From Phytophthora hibernalis (lineage: Eukaryota > Oomycota > Peronosporomycetes > Peronosporales > Peronosporaceae): DNA of 64,000 nucleotides. This document shows, piece by piece, positions 10,442 through 21,800 of this stretch. The translations under genes and the position numbers were made by a program. A model generated the notes under the pieces. The model worked only from the letters and a program-made list of their open reading frames with translations, ran no database searches and had not been told where the DNA came from. Each line of letters opens with the position of its first letter. Position 1 is the first letter of the stretch. The stretch covers positions 186,001 through 250,000 of the forward strand of contig JAAKBF010000103.1 of the NCBI GenBank assembly GCA_012656075.1, written 5' to 3'.

Positions 10442-12810
10442 CTATCTCGTAATGCGGAACGAGCGGACCTTGGCGAGAAGCTCCTTGGCCTCGCCCTTGG
10501 AAAAGTGATCGCGAACAGGCTCCAGAATCCTGCAACAAAAGACAAAAGCAAAACAACGTCAGTGACTCCATCACGACACCCCCAGGAAAATAGATACGAC
10601 GTACTCGTTCAGGTACTTAGTCAGCGCCGTCTTGAGGTCGGCGCCATTGACCTGGCTCGCAACAAAGGCGTTCTCGAGGTCCTGGTACGCAGCAAACGTC
10701 TTGTCCGTGCCATCCACCTGCTTCACGGTCACACCAGTCGCGGCGTAGCGCGGGCAAATGATGTGTTTCATGTAGTCAAGGATCGGGTTCGCCTCCACGA
10801 CACCCTCCGGGCAGAACGCCTTCTCGATCTTGCGGCTCACGTCCTCCGCGGCATCTTCCATGAAGATAGCCGACTCCGGGTCACTCTTGGACATCTTCTC
10901 TTGGCCCTCCTTCAGACCCATGAGCATGTGGTGACTCAGAATGACGGGCTTGAAGCGGATCTTTGCCTGGTCGCAGTAGTCACGCGCAAGCATGTTAATC
11001 TTGCGCTGATCGATGCCGAGCTGGCAAATGTCGGCCTTCAGGTTGAAGATGTCAGCGCACTGCATGAGCGGGTACAGGATCTGCGCCGCCTGCATGCCCT
11101 CCTTCTCCTTGCGGCCCATAATCGTGCAGCACTTGAGCGTGCGAGCGATCGTGGTACGGCGAGCAATGTCCATCACACGCAGCCAGTACGAGGCGCTGTG
11201 CGCAATAATCTCCTTCGACGCCCACAGGAACTCGACGTTGGTCATATCCATGCCCACGGACTTCCAAATCTCCACCATGTACTGGCCCACGAGGCGAATC
11301 TTGTCGATATCACCGCCCATCTTATTGTTCAGCATGGCGAACCAGTCAGCCACCCAGAAGCGGAAGACACTGCCAGTCGACGTGAGCTTGTTCACGTTCA
11401 CCGTTCGCAAGACACCCTGGGCAATGTGCATGCGACCCGAGGGCTCGAAACCATCGTAGCACACGGGGTGATCTTTCTTCTCCACAAGAGCCTGCAGCTC
11501 GTTTTCCTGGATGCACTCCTCGCCCACCGAGCGGGCCACAGCATAACGCTCTTCAAGCTTCAGAGATGACGGCTTCCACTCCTTGACAGCTTCCGGGAAT
11601 CCCGGCAGCGAAAGGTTGGCCAGCTTGTCAGCATCCGGCGTCACGGACACCTTGAGCTTCTTGATACTCGCGAACATCGTCTTCAGCGGGCCGCCGGCGA
11701 AGTGTTGACGCACGGGTTCCAGGAGAGCGTTGACGTACTTGGTCAGGCACGGCTTCAGATCGGCCGGGTGCACCTTCTCGCCCGCAAACGCCGCCTCCAA
11801 CTCCTCGTATGTAGCGAAGGTGAGGTTGCCACCGTTCTTTTCGCTGCGCTCAAGCGTGACGCCCTCAGCGTTCAAGGGAACACCAGGTACTTCATGTAGT
11901 TCAGGACCGGGTTGCCTTCCACCTCACCAGGCACACAGTACGCCTTCTTGATCTTCGTCTTGACCTCCGCAGCCGTATCATCGACGTAGATGGCGGACTC
12001 AGCGTCCGTTGTGCTCATCTTGAACTGCTCCTGCTTCAGACCAAGCAGCAGCGGGTGCGACAGGAAGACGGGCTTGTTGGGAAGCTCTTTATGCGCAATG
12101 TACTCGCGCACAAGCTCGTTGCCAGCATACTGGTCAGCACCCATCTGATAGATGTCGGCCTGCAGCAAGAAGCCGTCGGCGACCTGCATGAGCGGGTACA
12201 GGATGCGGTTCGTGTTGTGCAGGGCATCGTCCGCCTTGCGTCCCATGATGGGCGCGGCCTGCTGCACGCGCTCGACCGTGAACCGTCCGGCGGCGTCCAG
12301 CACCTGCGACCAGTAGGCGCCGGCGTGACGCGCAGTCTCCGTGGAAGCCAGCATGATCTCCAGGTTGGGCAACTTCTCAGCGTCCAGTCCGAGCGCCTTC
12401 CACACTTCCACCATGTACGAGCTGACACTCTGCAGCTTCTTGAGGTCTCCACCGAACTTGTTGTTGAGCAGAGCGTGCGAGTCGGCTACAAGCAGACGCA
12501 CGTGGCAACCGGCGTCCATAAGGCGCTGGGCGTTGAGCGCACGCAGCAGACCGGCAGCGAGCGTCACACGGCCCGAGGGCTCGAAGCCATCGTAAGCGAC
12601 GGGGTGTGGTTTCTCAGCGAAAAGCGCGCGTAGTTGAGTCTCATGCTCAGCGGACAGCGGCGCGCCAGTGATGGCCGCGAGCTTGGCGAGCTTCTCGTCG
12701 ATGGGGAGTGCAGCCGACGCGGGGATGGAAGGAACGGGAGAGTCCAGCGTCAGAGCGGAGAAGCCCTTCTGCACGACGGCAGCAGAGGGAGCGGGCGGAG
12801 GAGTAGCCAT
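10442..12810 (-). CDS. YARS: Tyrosyl-tRNA synthetase, tandem double-module form, one frame break
   Basis: Attaches tyrosine to tRNA-Tyr in the cytosol. Two complete class I TyrRS modules of the archaeal/eukaryotic type lie in one gene, 764 residues after correction. Exons 12810-10605 and 10529-10442. Module 2 (C-terminal half) has the canonical signature motifs: EPSGRMHIAQG for HIGH and KMSKSDPESA. Module 1 has EPSGRVTLAAG and KMSTTDAESA, both degenerate. Each module ends in its own anticodon-binding C-terminal domain (FATYEELEAAF...LLEPVRQHF and FAAYQDLENAF...ILEPVRDHF). The frames meet at GGG 11876-11878 (plus strand), one base short; because the C-terminal domain of module 1 sits in the second frame, the two are one polypeptide rather than two genes. 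The N-terminal 30 residues are Ala/Pro-rich. The arrangement resembles the pseudo-dimeric TyrRS known from trypanosomatids. Confidence 0.88.
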
Positions 12811-13970
12811 GGTTGTCGAGCTGGGGTTTTGCCAATTGGCCCGTCAGCGCCGTTGAATTAACAGGATGACCAGGGTGTATGGATGGTGTGGTGCGTATCA
12901 TCATCAGGAAGGTTGCGGTGGCGCGAAGATAAGCGGTGGGATCGTGTTGCTGTTACAGAAAATGATACAGAATGATTGCATCGTTTGGAGGACGGGTGTC
13001 AAGGCACTTAAATCCTGAAATAAAGAGTGGGGGAGGATCAAAGCGCTAGGTATGCCAAAACGAAGGCGATTGAGGCATAAACGGGCTTGTAAATAAGCTA
13101 TAAACTACCAGTGCATGCGCAAGGAAAACGCATTGGTTGACGTTTCACGAAGTCAAACGATCGTTTGACAGCGTTTGGCGGATTGGAATCACAGCCTCCC
13201 ATTAGCCCTAGCCATCAAAGCAACTTGCTTTAAGCAAGACCAAGCCATCAAAGCAACCTTACACCAAAACTGGTTAGTGTATTACACCAAAAATGAGACA
13301 AATTTTCCGTGTATTTTTAGTAAGCTTAACAGCAGCGGGTTTGTGTGCAAGTGTCTTGTTAAGCCAATTACTGAATTTCTCGATGAGTTGATCCCCCAAA
13401 TTTCATCGATAAGATCATCTAGGGTTAAAGGCCCCTCCACTCGTATTCCCTATACTACGACCCTGGTCTAGGTAAAACCGTACTGACATTTCACTGAGGG
13501 ATAGGAGCAGTTCAAACGGGGTTCTTGGTCGGCTTAGATAAGTTCTGAGTTCGTTTTGAAGTTGCAGGCTGGTCAGAACCAATTCTGAGTGAAGACCCGA
13601 AGACGTGCGTAACCAGAACCGATGTTGTATTGGTGTAGGGAAACATAAAAGTGAGTTCTGGCTACGCATATAAAAAGTAAGTTGCAGTGCACCTCGACAG
13701 CGGGATCGACCTGGCATGCTTCGACCTGATCTTCCCATCCCAAAGCCGATCGCCGACGTGCCTTTGTAACGGATTGGCATGTTACCGTGCAACATTGCCC
13801 CCTAGACTCAGGAGTGTTGCTTAAGAAACTGCATCCTGGGTGACACGTGGCTGGAGCATTCTGGCGCGTGATGATCGCCGTTCTGGTGGTTTAGTTTTCG
13901 TAGTCGTTTTCGGTGTGGCGCGATGAGGTCGGCCGGAGAGTGGCTATATGTACATTAATTAAATTGTCCA
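12811..13970. other. Intergenic region, gene-free
   Basis: Upstream of TyrRS, then the left flank of the repeat block. Several open frames occur on both strands but none shows a motif, splice logic or codon bias. Around 13,760-13,960 the DNA becomes GC-richer and probably belongs to the 5' part of the MULE transposon whose gene starts at 14,015; I could not find its terminal repeat. Confidence 0.4.
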
Positions 13971-14014
13971 TTGGCGGGTCCGGAGTGGGACCGTGTATCC
14001 CCTACCCGCCGTAG

Positions 14015-15393
14015 ATGGTTCACTCGTCAACCAAGACCATCACTCACGATCGCTTGGATTTGGTGGCTGCCGATTCCCCATTCGACAACCGGCCCCCTCG
14101 CAAGCAGGACCACAACGGCAAGCATAGGATCGTCGAGATGCCCCGCCAGCACGCCCCGACAACGCGCAGACTGCTCAGTAGGCCCACCGCCATTATCAAC
14201 AGTGTCGACAGCGAAGAGGAAGGTTCCGGTAGCGATTGGAGTAACGAGTGCAGCGCGAGCCACGAAGATTCATATCTCCCGCCGCCTACACTTCGGCAGG
14301 TCTCCCAAAAACGGCGAGGAGGCCATTCAGGAGGAAAAAACGCACCGCAAGCGACGAAAGGAGGGGTCTCGTAGACACTCAGGCGATAGGACCACGCGAG
14401 AAGCATCTTCGGCCACCTCTTCTTCGACTTCTGAATCCGGAGAAGATTCAAGCACATCTGTTTCGACAACGGTTGCAAGTACCCCGCGCGACGAACATGC
14501 CGTTTCGCCCCGTGATGACCTTGTACAAGTTCCTGAGCTAGAACGGAGAATGTTCGACAACGGGGCCGAGCTGGAGCAGTACCAGCGCAACTACAGCAAG
14601 TCCACATACCAGGTATGTACCACTTGCCTGATTTGTGAAACAATCTAGTACTGTGCACAAAATTGCTCTATTCGTTTTATTTTCCAAACGTGTGTGCTTA
14701 CGAAATGAATAGAAATATTCTGTTCAGACAGCTACTCTTGTGAAGACACGAAACATGAAGATGTTGGTCAGTCGTACACCAAGTACACCGATACTTGATG
14801 AGGTCAAGTCTTACAACAAAACCTACGTTTGCACACATCATGGATTGCCCAGATCCGGGAGGACCAGCGGACAGCGGCCTAACCAGCATTCCAAGAAAAT
14901 CGGATGCCCTGCACAGGTTTAAAATCTGCCCCAAATCCTAGTTTCTATTACTGCGTACTCACAGTGTTATGTTGTAGATAAATGCTTGCGTTCGTGAAAC
15001 GGGATCGTGGGGATGTGTGTATTACGAAGCAAGACACCGGGAACAACCACGATGTCGGCCGTGAAGCCTACCAGAACTACCACGAGGCTCCCCACATTTC
15101 AGATGACGAAGTTCCTGCGACGGTGCGGACGTTGCATCGCGCCGATGCGAACAAAAATGGATTCTTGAGTACATCACGAAGAATTCGACTGTTGATCCTG
15201 CAATGAAAGACGTACACAACCTCGTGAGTCGACTGCAGAAGGAAGCTTACGCTTTCCCCAGCATGGAGAAACGCATTGCTGCTATTTTCGAAGATTATAC
15301 CGCTAAACATGGCAACATCACGGGCGTGTACGCGAGCAAAGAGGTATGAGACTGCTGTTATGAGCTGTTTTCATTTTTGCTAAAGTTTGTTAT
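14015..15393 (+). pseudogene. MULE transposase (FAR1/ZSWIM type), N-terminal half
   Basis: N-terminal half of a Mutator-like transposase gene, interrupted by the element at 15403-19349. Start MVHSSTKTITHDRLD, a Ser/Arg-rich variable region, a shift near the A run at 14335-14341, then LERRMFDNGAELEQYQRNY. An intron follows (14613 to about 14728). Next comes the FAR1-like zinc/DNA-binding block YNKTYVCTHHGLPRSG and HSKKIGCPAQ, a second intron (ends TTGTAG at 14980), INACVRETGSWG, and after another shift the helical region VGREAYQNYHEAPHISDDEV up to ITGVYASKE. GTATGA after GAG (about 15343) looks like an intron donor. The catalytic DDE region is not here; it resumes at 19350. Several frame shifts, so either decayed or hit by the same base errors as the host genes. 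Confidence 0.75.
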
Positions 15394-15406
15394 AATGCAT
15401 TTTGGT

Positions 15407-15609
15407 TAAGGTATCCAACCAGTCGTCCACCAGTTTTACTTTTCTCCGCGCGGGAAGTTTGTAGCTCTGCTCCCAGAGGTCGGATGAAGACAAGTAGGGT
15501 ACCGATACAAAGCTGAGGATTCCCTCTATCTCGTTGATGTTTTAAGTCTAAAGCTGAGCACCTTAAGCTATTCAAACCCTCAATTGCGCGCGGCGACTGT
15601 TCAGAGCGG
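15407..15609 (+). repeat. Left terminal inverted repeat of the 3.95-kb element
   Basis: Starts TAAGGTATCCAACCAGTCG and is complementary to 19131-19334 over its whole length with about 12 mismatches and one single-base gap. Read on the minus strand it is open through most of its length, which is why long shadow frames appear here. Confidence 0.85.
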
Positions 15610-15615
15610 GCCGTC

Positions 15616-16947
15616 CGCCACTTTCTGTTGTTTTGTATCAGAAGCGCCTGTTCGACAACGCCGTCGGCACACTTGACGACCTTTGCTCTTGAAGCGTCTT
15701 CGGGAGCCAATGAGATCATAGATCCTCTATGATTGGACGAAAGCTGAGTGAAGCGATTTTGGCGTGCTTCCTGCATAAGGTTATATCCGCGGGTAATGTG
15801 AGTGTACACGAATTGGAGTACACGATGAGGATGAAGCGGAGGAGGATCTTGACAATGCAGATTATCAAGCAATGGCTCGCGCCACAGCGTTCTGAGACTA
15901 ACCCTTTTGTTGCCGGCTGGACCAAAACGTGGCATAATGCATCGTTTTATTAAAATCGTCCAATTAAATTTAATGATTTTAATATTGACCAATAATATCT
16001 ATACCGGAAAATTGACCAAAACGATGCATTATGCTACATTTTACAAATATCATCCAAAACATTTTCTGAATATAGTCACCGGAAAGTAATAGCAAAACGA
16101 GGCATTATGCATCGTTTTCGATTTTACCTTGATAAAATCAAACATATTTTCAAATAGAAAATGTATGGGCAACAAAAGGGCTAATATAATCGTAGAGCGC
16201 CAACAGGTTGGATATCCTATGCCGTGTCGCCAGCGCTCATCGGGGCAGTGACTTATCAATTCAGCCGTGAAATGGCAGCGGGTTCGCTAGCATAAGATAA
16301 TGAATGATTGTCTGGATGAGGTGTCCGAAGAGTTTGGAGCAGCATACGTGGCTATAATTCGAACTTGTGGTGTACGTCAACAGTTTCGCCTTTCGCCGCT
16401 GCGAAAACCCTCAATACCAGGCAAGAAGTGCGTCGCTATCGTAGGCCAGCTAATGGCACGTTTAGTCTTACAGAGCATGGCCGCCACGAATGCACCTGGT
16501 CCACATCATCACAGAACACACTGGGATCAAAACAAAGAAACGACCAGCGCATCAGTTCAAGTAGCCCTCGTCAGCGAAGAAGAGGTGCTCGCGCCACCAG
16601 GAACGTCTGCGTGACCAGTCGGAAACCTTTGTATTTTTATACACTGCATATTCCGTTCGAAGCAGTGGGTTAGCGATATTAGAGGTAACGTTTGCTGTCC
16701 TTGAAGTCCTAACCATCGTACTTTAATGGAATACAACTGTAAAAATAGTTCCATACAAATAGATTCAACTACTTTAGTAAGACCAAACTTGTATTTGGTA
16801 AGCTAGCGTAAGACAGATGTCGTATTATTTCTCAACAAAACTTTTGACGAGAGCTAATAAAAAGTTAGTTTTAGTATAGTGCGGCGTTCAATGAGTTGCG
16901 AGGAGAACCCGTAGCCTGGTCGTCTTACGGCCCCAATCCGTATCCTA
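15616..16947. other. Interior left part of the TIR element, no clear gene
   Basis: A short acidic stretch (DEDEAEEDLDNADYQ, about 15824-15868) may be an exon remnant. From 15,920 to 16,200 the DNA is very AT-rich and holds the palindrome cluster. An open frame of 104 codons at 16300-16614 has no recognisable motif. This may contain the 5' end of the recombinase gene or of a nested Crypton. Confidence 0.35.
15924..16118. repeat. Three 25-bp imperfect palindromes
   Basis: Copies at 15924-15948, 16018-16042 and 16094-16118, spaced 94 and 76 bp start to start. Each has the plan AAAACG-nn-GCAT-n-ATGC-nn-CGTTTT; copies 1 and 3 keep both arms, copy 2 ends CATTTT. A further inverted repeat (ATTAAAATC/GATTTTAAT) lies right after copy 1. 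The size and two-arm form fit a recombinase or transposase binding site (inference). Confidence 0.7.
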
Positions 16948-17096
16948 TTGGTTCAAATTTCGACAAGCCACGTTGAAGTGAACATGGCGACCGTCTGCCA
17001 TGGCCTGGGCTCGGCAAGACCTCCCGCACAACGACTTCGGGCTCAAGCCCGGACACCTGCACCTGGAACTCTCAATACTGCAGATGTCCGTGATGC

Positions 17097-18992
17097 TTGC
17101 ACATCATCATCAACAAAAAGGCCTACAAGAGTTACGCCAAGGGAATTACCAGGTGCATTAAGGAGAAGCTGCCATCCCCTGAAAGCTACTTTGATGCCGA
17201 CGGTGGAATTAATGTGAATATGTTCAAGCCATCTCACTTTGAAACGTTTCTACTTGATAAGATGAACTCAAACTCGCTTAAAGTATCGACTCTAAGTGGG
17301 TACCGAAGTGCTATTTGGGATATCTATCGACGCAAGAAGATTCCACTCCCTCCCGAGTACACAGACGATCTAAAAATCTTTTTCGTGGGCTGAAGCGGAT
17401 TGAAGCGGATAATAATCAAAATCGGACTGGACGCACCACAGGAAAGCGCCCTCTTTCCTTCTCCCTCTACAAAGTTCTCTGCAAGAAAACGATTGGCATG
17501 CTTGATAGTGGAATTGCTCATTTGTACATTGTGCTGCAGTGGAATTTAATGTGCAGATCTAAGTCGATAGAAACAGTGCACGTGACGCATCTAAATCGTG
17601 TAGACGACAGCATTGGCTGTATTCTTCACAAAACTAAGACCAATCAAGAGGGCAGTGGCCCAAAAGACCCCCGACATATTTACAGCAACCCGCTAAATCC
17701 AAGCATATGCTGTATTTTGGCTGTTGGCATTTATTTCGCGTCAAACCCAACGCTAGGTACTGGTAAGCCTTTCCCCGGCTCGAATGAGAAAAGCAGATTT
17801 TCAAAGAAGCTGGGAGTGCTATTACAGGAGGAGACCAGTGACAAGGCATATGGCACACATTCTATACGAAAAGGGGTGGCTACTTTTGCTTCAAGTGGAA
17901 GTACCGGTGGTCCGTCAATGGCAAGTGTGTGTCTGCGCTGCGGGTGGCCGCTGGGTGGAGTACAAGACCGCTACATTTGCTACGAATCTGCAGGTGACCA
18001 GTTCCTGGGTCGTGTTGTGGCAGGGCTTCCACTCAACTCGCCCGATTTTGCTGTACTACCACCACACTTTGCTGAAGTAAACGACAGTGCTATTGACGCA
18101 GCACTACAGGTAATGTTTCCAACAATGAGTAAAGACACAAATATGCACCCGATTTTAGCACTCTGTTTGGCATCACTGGTCGAGCACGCCACATTCCTGA
18201 GGCAAACAATACCAGTCAAGCACCCAGTATTGGCCTCGGCCATATTTCGGGACGACAATTTAATGGATTCACTGCAGCACAAACTGGTGCGTGGTAATAT
18301 GTCCTCGCTGGCCCCAACAGGAATTCCGCCATATATTCATCTATATGAGCAGCAGCGGGAGACTCAAAAGCCGTTGAACGCATGCCTGATGTACTGTTGA
18401 GCGGGATCTCGAAACTGTTAGACGAAAAGGGGTTGGGACTGGAGCAATGGGGAAAGAGGAGCTCCAGTCTACCATACGTGATCTCCTTACTGAAGCGGGG
18501 CTGTATCAAAGGGCCAGAGTCCAGACATAGGCGTGTCCCCAAGCAACTCAAGGCACATTTATTTACTGGAGTCGAGATGGTAAGTTTCATCGGCTGCCAG
18601 AAGATTTTGAGTTTCCTGACGTTGATGCTCTTGATGTCTGGCACCTGTGGTGGTTTGGAAATGCATCTATGGGTTATCCTCCATTTAAAGGTTTGCAGCC
18701 GTCTGACTTTGCCACGAAAATCAAACGTAAGCGGTATTCAGAGTGGACAACATTGGTGAAACATCTACGCGATGCAGTAAAGTCTGCCACTGGGCGAGAT
18801 CTCAAGCCACCTCAGAGTCAACATGAAGCCGACGTTCTTTTCGACACAGCAATCAAAAACGTGTCCATGAAGATGGCATCAGACGGAAAGACACCTAGTA
18901 GGGCGGATCGAGCAGCAACAACACATCAACGGATCCGAGAAGCTCTTCATCAAGCAAACCCCGAGGCTCGAACCGTGCCATTCCGTCGTTGA
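17097..18992 (+). CDS. Crypton-like tyrosine recombinase with C-terminal GCR1_C-like region, frame breaks
   Basis: Tyrosine recombinase of the Crypton group; such enzymes cut and rejoin DNA through a covalent Tyr link. N-terminal SAM-like domain from AYKSYAKGITRCIKEK, STLSGYRSAIWDIYRR, PPEYTDDLK. One missing T in TTTTT 17379-17383 joins this frame to the catalytic one that runs to 18400. Catalytic residues: Arg in WNLMCRSKSIE, Lys in LHKTKTNQEG, His-x-x-Arg in GTHSIRKGVATF, and Tyr in VQDRYICYE. After the 18400 stop, coding resemblance goes on in other frames: a block with DVWHLWWFGN and MGYPPFKGLQPSDF (about 18620-18710), which resembles the GCR1_C DNA-binding region of Cryptons, then a helical tail to a TGA at 18992. 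The N-terminal start is not resolved; a frame from 16948 could lead in. Fragmented but largely conserved, so probably recently active. Confidence 0.8.
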
Positions 18993-19130
18993 AAGCGCAG
19001 GGCAACTAATGAACTTCACGACAAATCAACTCATTTTTATCCAATCAAATTGATTTTTCAGAAACCGATCCGTCTTACGAATGCTCGACACAAGTGAATG
19101 ATAATGCCGAGTGGCGTACAACTGGTTGGG

Positions 19131-19334
19131 CCGCTCTGAACAGTCGCCGCGTACAATTGAGGGTTTGAATAGCTTAAGGTGCTTAGCTTTAGACGTAAAA
19201 CATCAACAAGATAGAGGGAATCCTCAGCTTTGTATCGGTACCCTACTTGCCTTCGTCCGACGTCTGGTTGCAGAGCTACAAACTTCCCCGCGCGGAGAAA
19301 AGCAAAACTGGTGGACGACTGGTTGGATACCTTA
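19131..19334 (-). repeat. Right terminal inverted repeat of the 3.95-kb element
   Basis: Inverted partner of 15407-15609. It ends with GGTTGGATACCTTA; a further 15 bases (TATAGGGTACTGTTG) separate it from the right copy of the 9-bp target duplication. Confidence 0.85.
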
Positions 19335-19349
19335 TATAGGGTACTGTTG

Positions 19350-20008
19350 AATGCATTTCCATTCAATCGTCGCACATTGCGATCAATGTTCGAGCATTTT
19401 CCTGAAGTAGTTCTGATCGATGCAACCCACGACACTAATGCCTCGAACTACAAGTTATTCAGTTTCATGATCCACGATGCATTGAGGAAGGGTCAGCATG
19501 TCCAGGTAAGGCTCCAAGGACTGGTTCAAATTATGTAGTTGTCTAATAGTCTCAGACTGTGAGTAGCTTGGCATGAAAAAATCTACCTGTGTTTGCCCGT
19601 ACGATCTTCGCTATAGCATTGTTTGTTGGAGGACGAAAGGAAAGAAACTTTGCGCGTGGCTTGTCAACAGTTCAAGGAAACCTGTCTGTTGTACGATTCC
19701 CTCGCTGTGATAGTTTTGGACAAGGATTTTACGGAACTGTCAGTTCTGAAGTAGGAATTCCCGGGTGCTCGTATACTGCCATGTCACTTTCACGGGGTGA
19801 AATACCTGCAGGAGGAGGCAGCCAAAGAGAAGTACAACTTGGATGCATGGACGAAGAAAGAAATGAAACGTCTGATCCAGTTGTTGGTGAGCACGCCGAC
19901 GGAGAAATCCTACGACGAAATTATCACGACGATGAGGGTGGAGTTGGTGGTGTTACGTTCCGAAGCCAAAGTCACGCAGTGGTTCAAATACTTTGATCAT
20001 AATTGGGC
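19350..20008 (+). pseudogene. MULE transposase, catalytic half, truncated
   Basis: Continuation of the transposase gene at 14015-15393. Reads MFEHFPEVVLIDATHDTN (first catalytic Asp region, IDATHDTN), KLFSFMIHDALRKGQ, an intron donor at 19506, then AVIVLDKDFTELSVL (second acidic box) and GVKYLQEEAAKEKYN and WTKKEMKRLIQLL, spread over several frames. It stops being MULE-like after FKYFDHNW at about 20008, where the gypsy element in the opposite orientation begins. The third catalytic residue and the SWIM zinc finger expected downstream are absent. Confidence 0.75.
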
Positions 20009-21800
20009 TCTGTCGTCGAGTCAATACCGAAACATCTCCGTGCTCTGACCGCACGAATGAACGTTTTACACGTCGGAGTTTCATCGGCATCCAGAATTTG
20101 AACGAAATTGTCGGAGCTTGGTTTCACCTCAGTGACTTCGTCTGGTGGAGCTTCGTAGATCATTTCAGAGATCCTGTTGAAGCTTGAGAGCTCAGCCTGC
20201 CAGTCCTCGCTGAGAACGACTTTCGATACCTTCGCCTCGAGTGTTTCACCAGCTAATGAGTCTGCCACTGCGTTGTACTCCCGCAGCACGTGCAGGTACT
20301 TCGTGGATCGAAGTCTCGCTGTGAGTTCCTTGTGGTGACTTAACTTCACTAGCAGCGATTTCGTTACGGCACGCCATCACCCCTAGTGCTTGCTGGATTG
20401 CGAGTCTCGAGTCTCCTACCACCACCAAGACCTCGGCACCGTGTTCCAAAGCGGCTTGCACTCCGTTGTTCATGCCGGTATACTCTGCAAGGTTAACTGT
20501 GGTGCTTTCGAGATACGAACTCGCAGCAATCACTACATGCCATTCAGGAAGTCGACATACAATCCACGAGCAGCTACCATAGCCACCGTACTTCTCCGTC
20601 TTCGCCGATCCATCAAAAGACACAACGAGGCCTCGGTAATCTCGAGGCAGACGTGCGTACAACAGCTCGGGGTTTATTCGAATAGTAGCTGAATATTTCG
20701 TAGGTGGTGCCACCAGTTCCAGCGAGTCTTCAAGATCCACGAAATTCGTGATACACGCTTAGAGGAGCTGAGCGAATACACAATCCTTTTCCTTGACGCG
20801 CTGGACTTTCAAATGCCAGGGTGAGAGTAGCACCGATAATTGCACCGCTCTGCCGAACAGTGACTTCGACCGGTGCACCCAGTCAAGCATAAAAAGCGTA
20901 TACACGTTCAGTGTTTGTCCAACCAGCTGGGTATGACACACTTTCAACAGAAGCAGCAATGCTAGGACCTCCTTGATAATTCATTTCTGCATCCTTCAGC
21001 ACCCGCCCACAAAACCGTACGGGGTGCAACTTGCCCTCATGTTCTTGCATCAGCGTGGTGCTTAGAGCCCACTCATTCGCGAACAGCATGACATGCACCT
21101 CTTTGGTTCGTTCGAAATGTCGTAGAATAGGCGCATCGGCTACCTTCTGCTTCAGTATGTCGAAGCTTCGTCGCGCCGTCGAGAGATCGCCACCGGGCTC
21201 GAAGTCGTCGTCCTTAAGCTGATATAGTGCGGTGCCGTACACAGCAAAATCCTGAATGAATCTGCTGTAGTAGTTCAGAGCACCCAAGAAGGACTGCATC
21301 CCTTTCTTGGATCTCGGGAACGAGAGCTCGGAAATAGCGGCCAACTTCTTAGAGTCTGCTTGGATGCCGGCAGGTGTCACTTCGTGAGAAAGAAAGTCCA
21401 CCATCGACTGGACGAAGATGCTTTTCGTAAAACTGATGCTGATTCGACACTCGACAAACCGACTTAACAGACGATCCAACGTAGCCCAGCAGTCGTCAAA
21501 CGTTGCTCCGCCGAAACAGATATCATCCACGAAGGAGCGTCGGTCGAACACCGGTACTAACGTAGACTCGTTTGTTTCTCCGGTCGAAAACATGTCGGCC
21601 ACTGGACTATTCACTAGTTGTGACACCGGATCCATCGTAGCCGAGGCCTCATGGTCCGCGTCAAACTTCGTTCGAGGGTTCGGTCCGTTCGTCGACAGGT
21701 TCACCGAATCGTCGTTACTGTCTCCACGTAGTAGCTTGGCTTGTTCTTCAGCAGCTTGCATTTGCATCGCGTAAGTCTTACAACCACCCTTCGGCCGTAC
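20009..21800 (-). pseudogene. Gypsy A reverse transcriptase (C-terminal half) and RNase H
   Basis: Begins at 21800 with RPKGGCKTYAMQMQAAEEQ. The RT catalytic loop is RRSFVDDICFGG. Then FLSHEVTPAGIQAD, MQSFLGALNYYSRFI, and the RNase H-like tether LPVRFCGRVLKDAEMNYQ-type region. RNase H proper shows VVSFDGSAKTEKYGG, NLAEYTGMNNGVQ and VVVGDSRLAIQQALG. A frame break near 20345 precedes LREYNAVADSLAGETL. No integrase follows. It abuts the inverted protease/RT segment at its 5' end. Confidence 0.8.

Larger units (their letters stand above)
15403..19349 (+). mobile_element. 3.95-kb TIR element carrying a tyrosine recombinase, inserted in a MULE gene
   Basis: Boundaries are set by a 9-bp direct repeat, AATGCATTT, at 15394-15402 and 19350-19358; removing the element and one copy rejoins the two halves of the MULE transposase. 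Near each end lies a ~204-bp inverted repeat (15407-15609 and 19131-19334). I counted about 12 differences, so roughly 94% identity. The outermost bases differ: the right end has about 12 bp outside the repeat with no match at the left. A 9-bp duplication and long TIRs are the mark of Mutator-like elements, but no DDE transposase is visible inside. What is inside is a Crypton-type tyrosine recombinase gene on the plus strand and a cluster of palindromes. Either a non-autonomous MULE carrying or holding a nested Crypton, or an element that uses both kinds of end. Confidence 0.75.

Noticed and set aside
10367..11569. 400-codon plus-strand open frame
   Set aside because: Antisense shadow of the TyrRS gene; no motif, Leu/His/Arg-rich as expected from the complement of GC-rich coding DNA.
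10571..12810. Two adjacent TyrRS genes
   Set aside because: The anticodon-binding domain of module 1 is in the second frame, before module 2 begins, with no room for a terminator and promoter.
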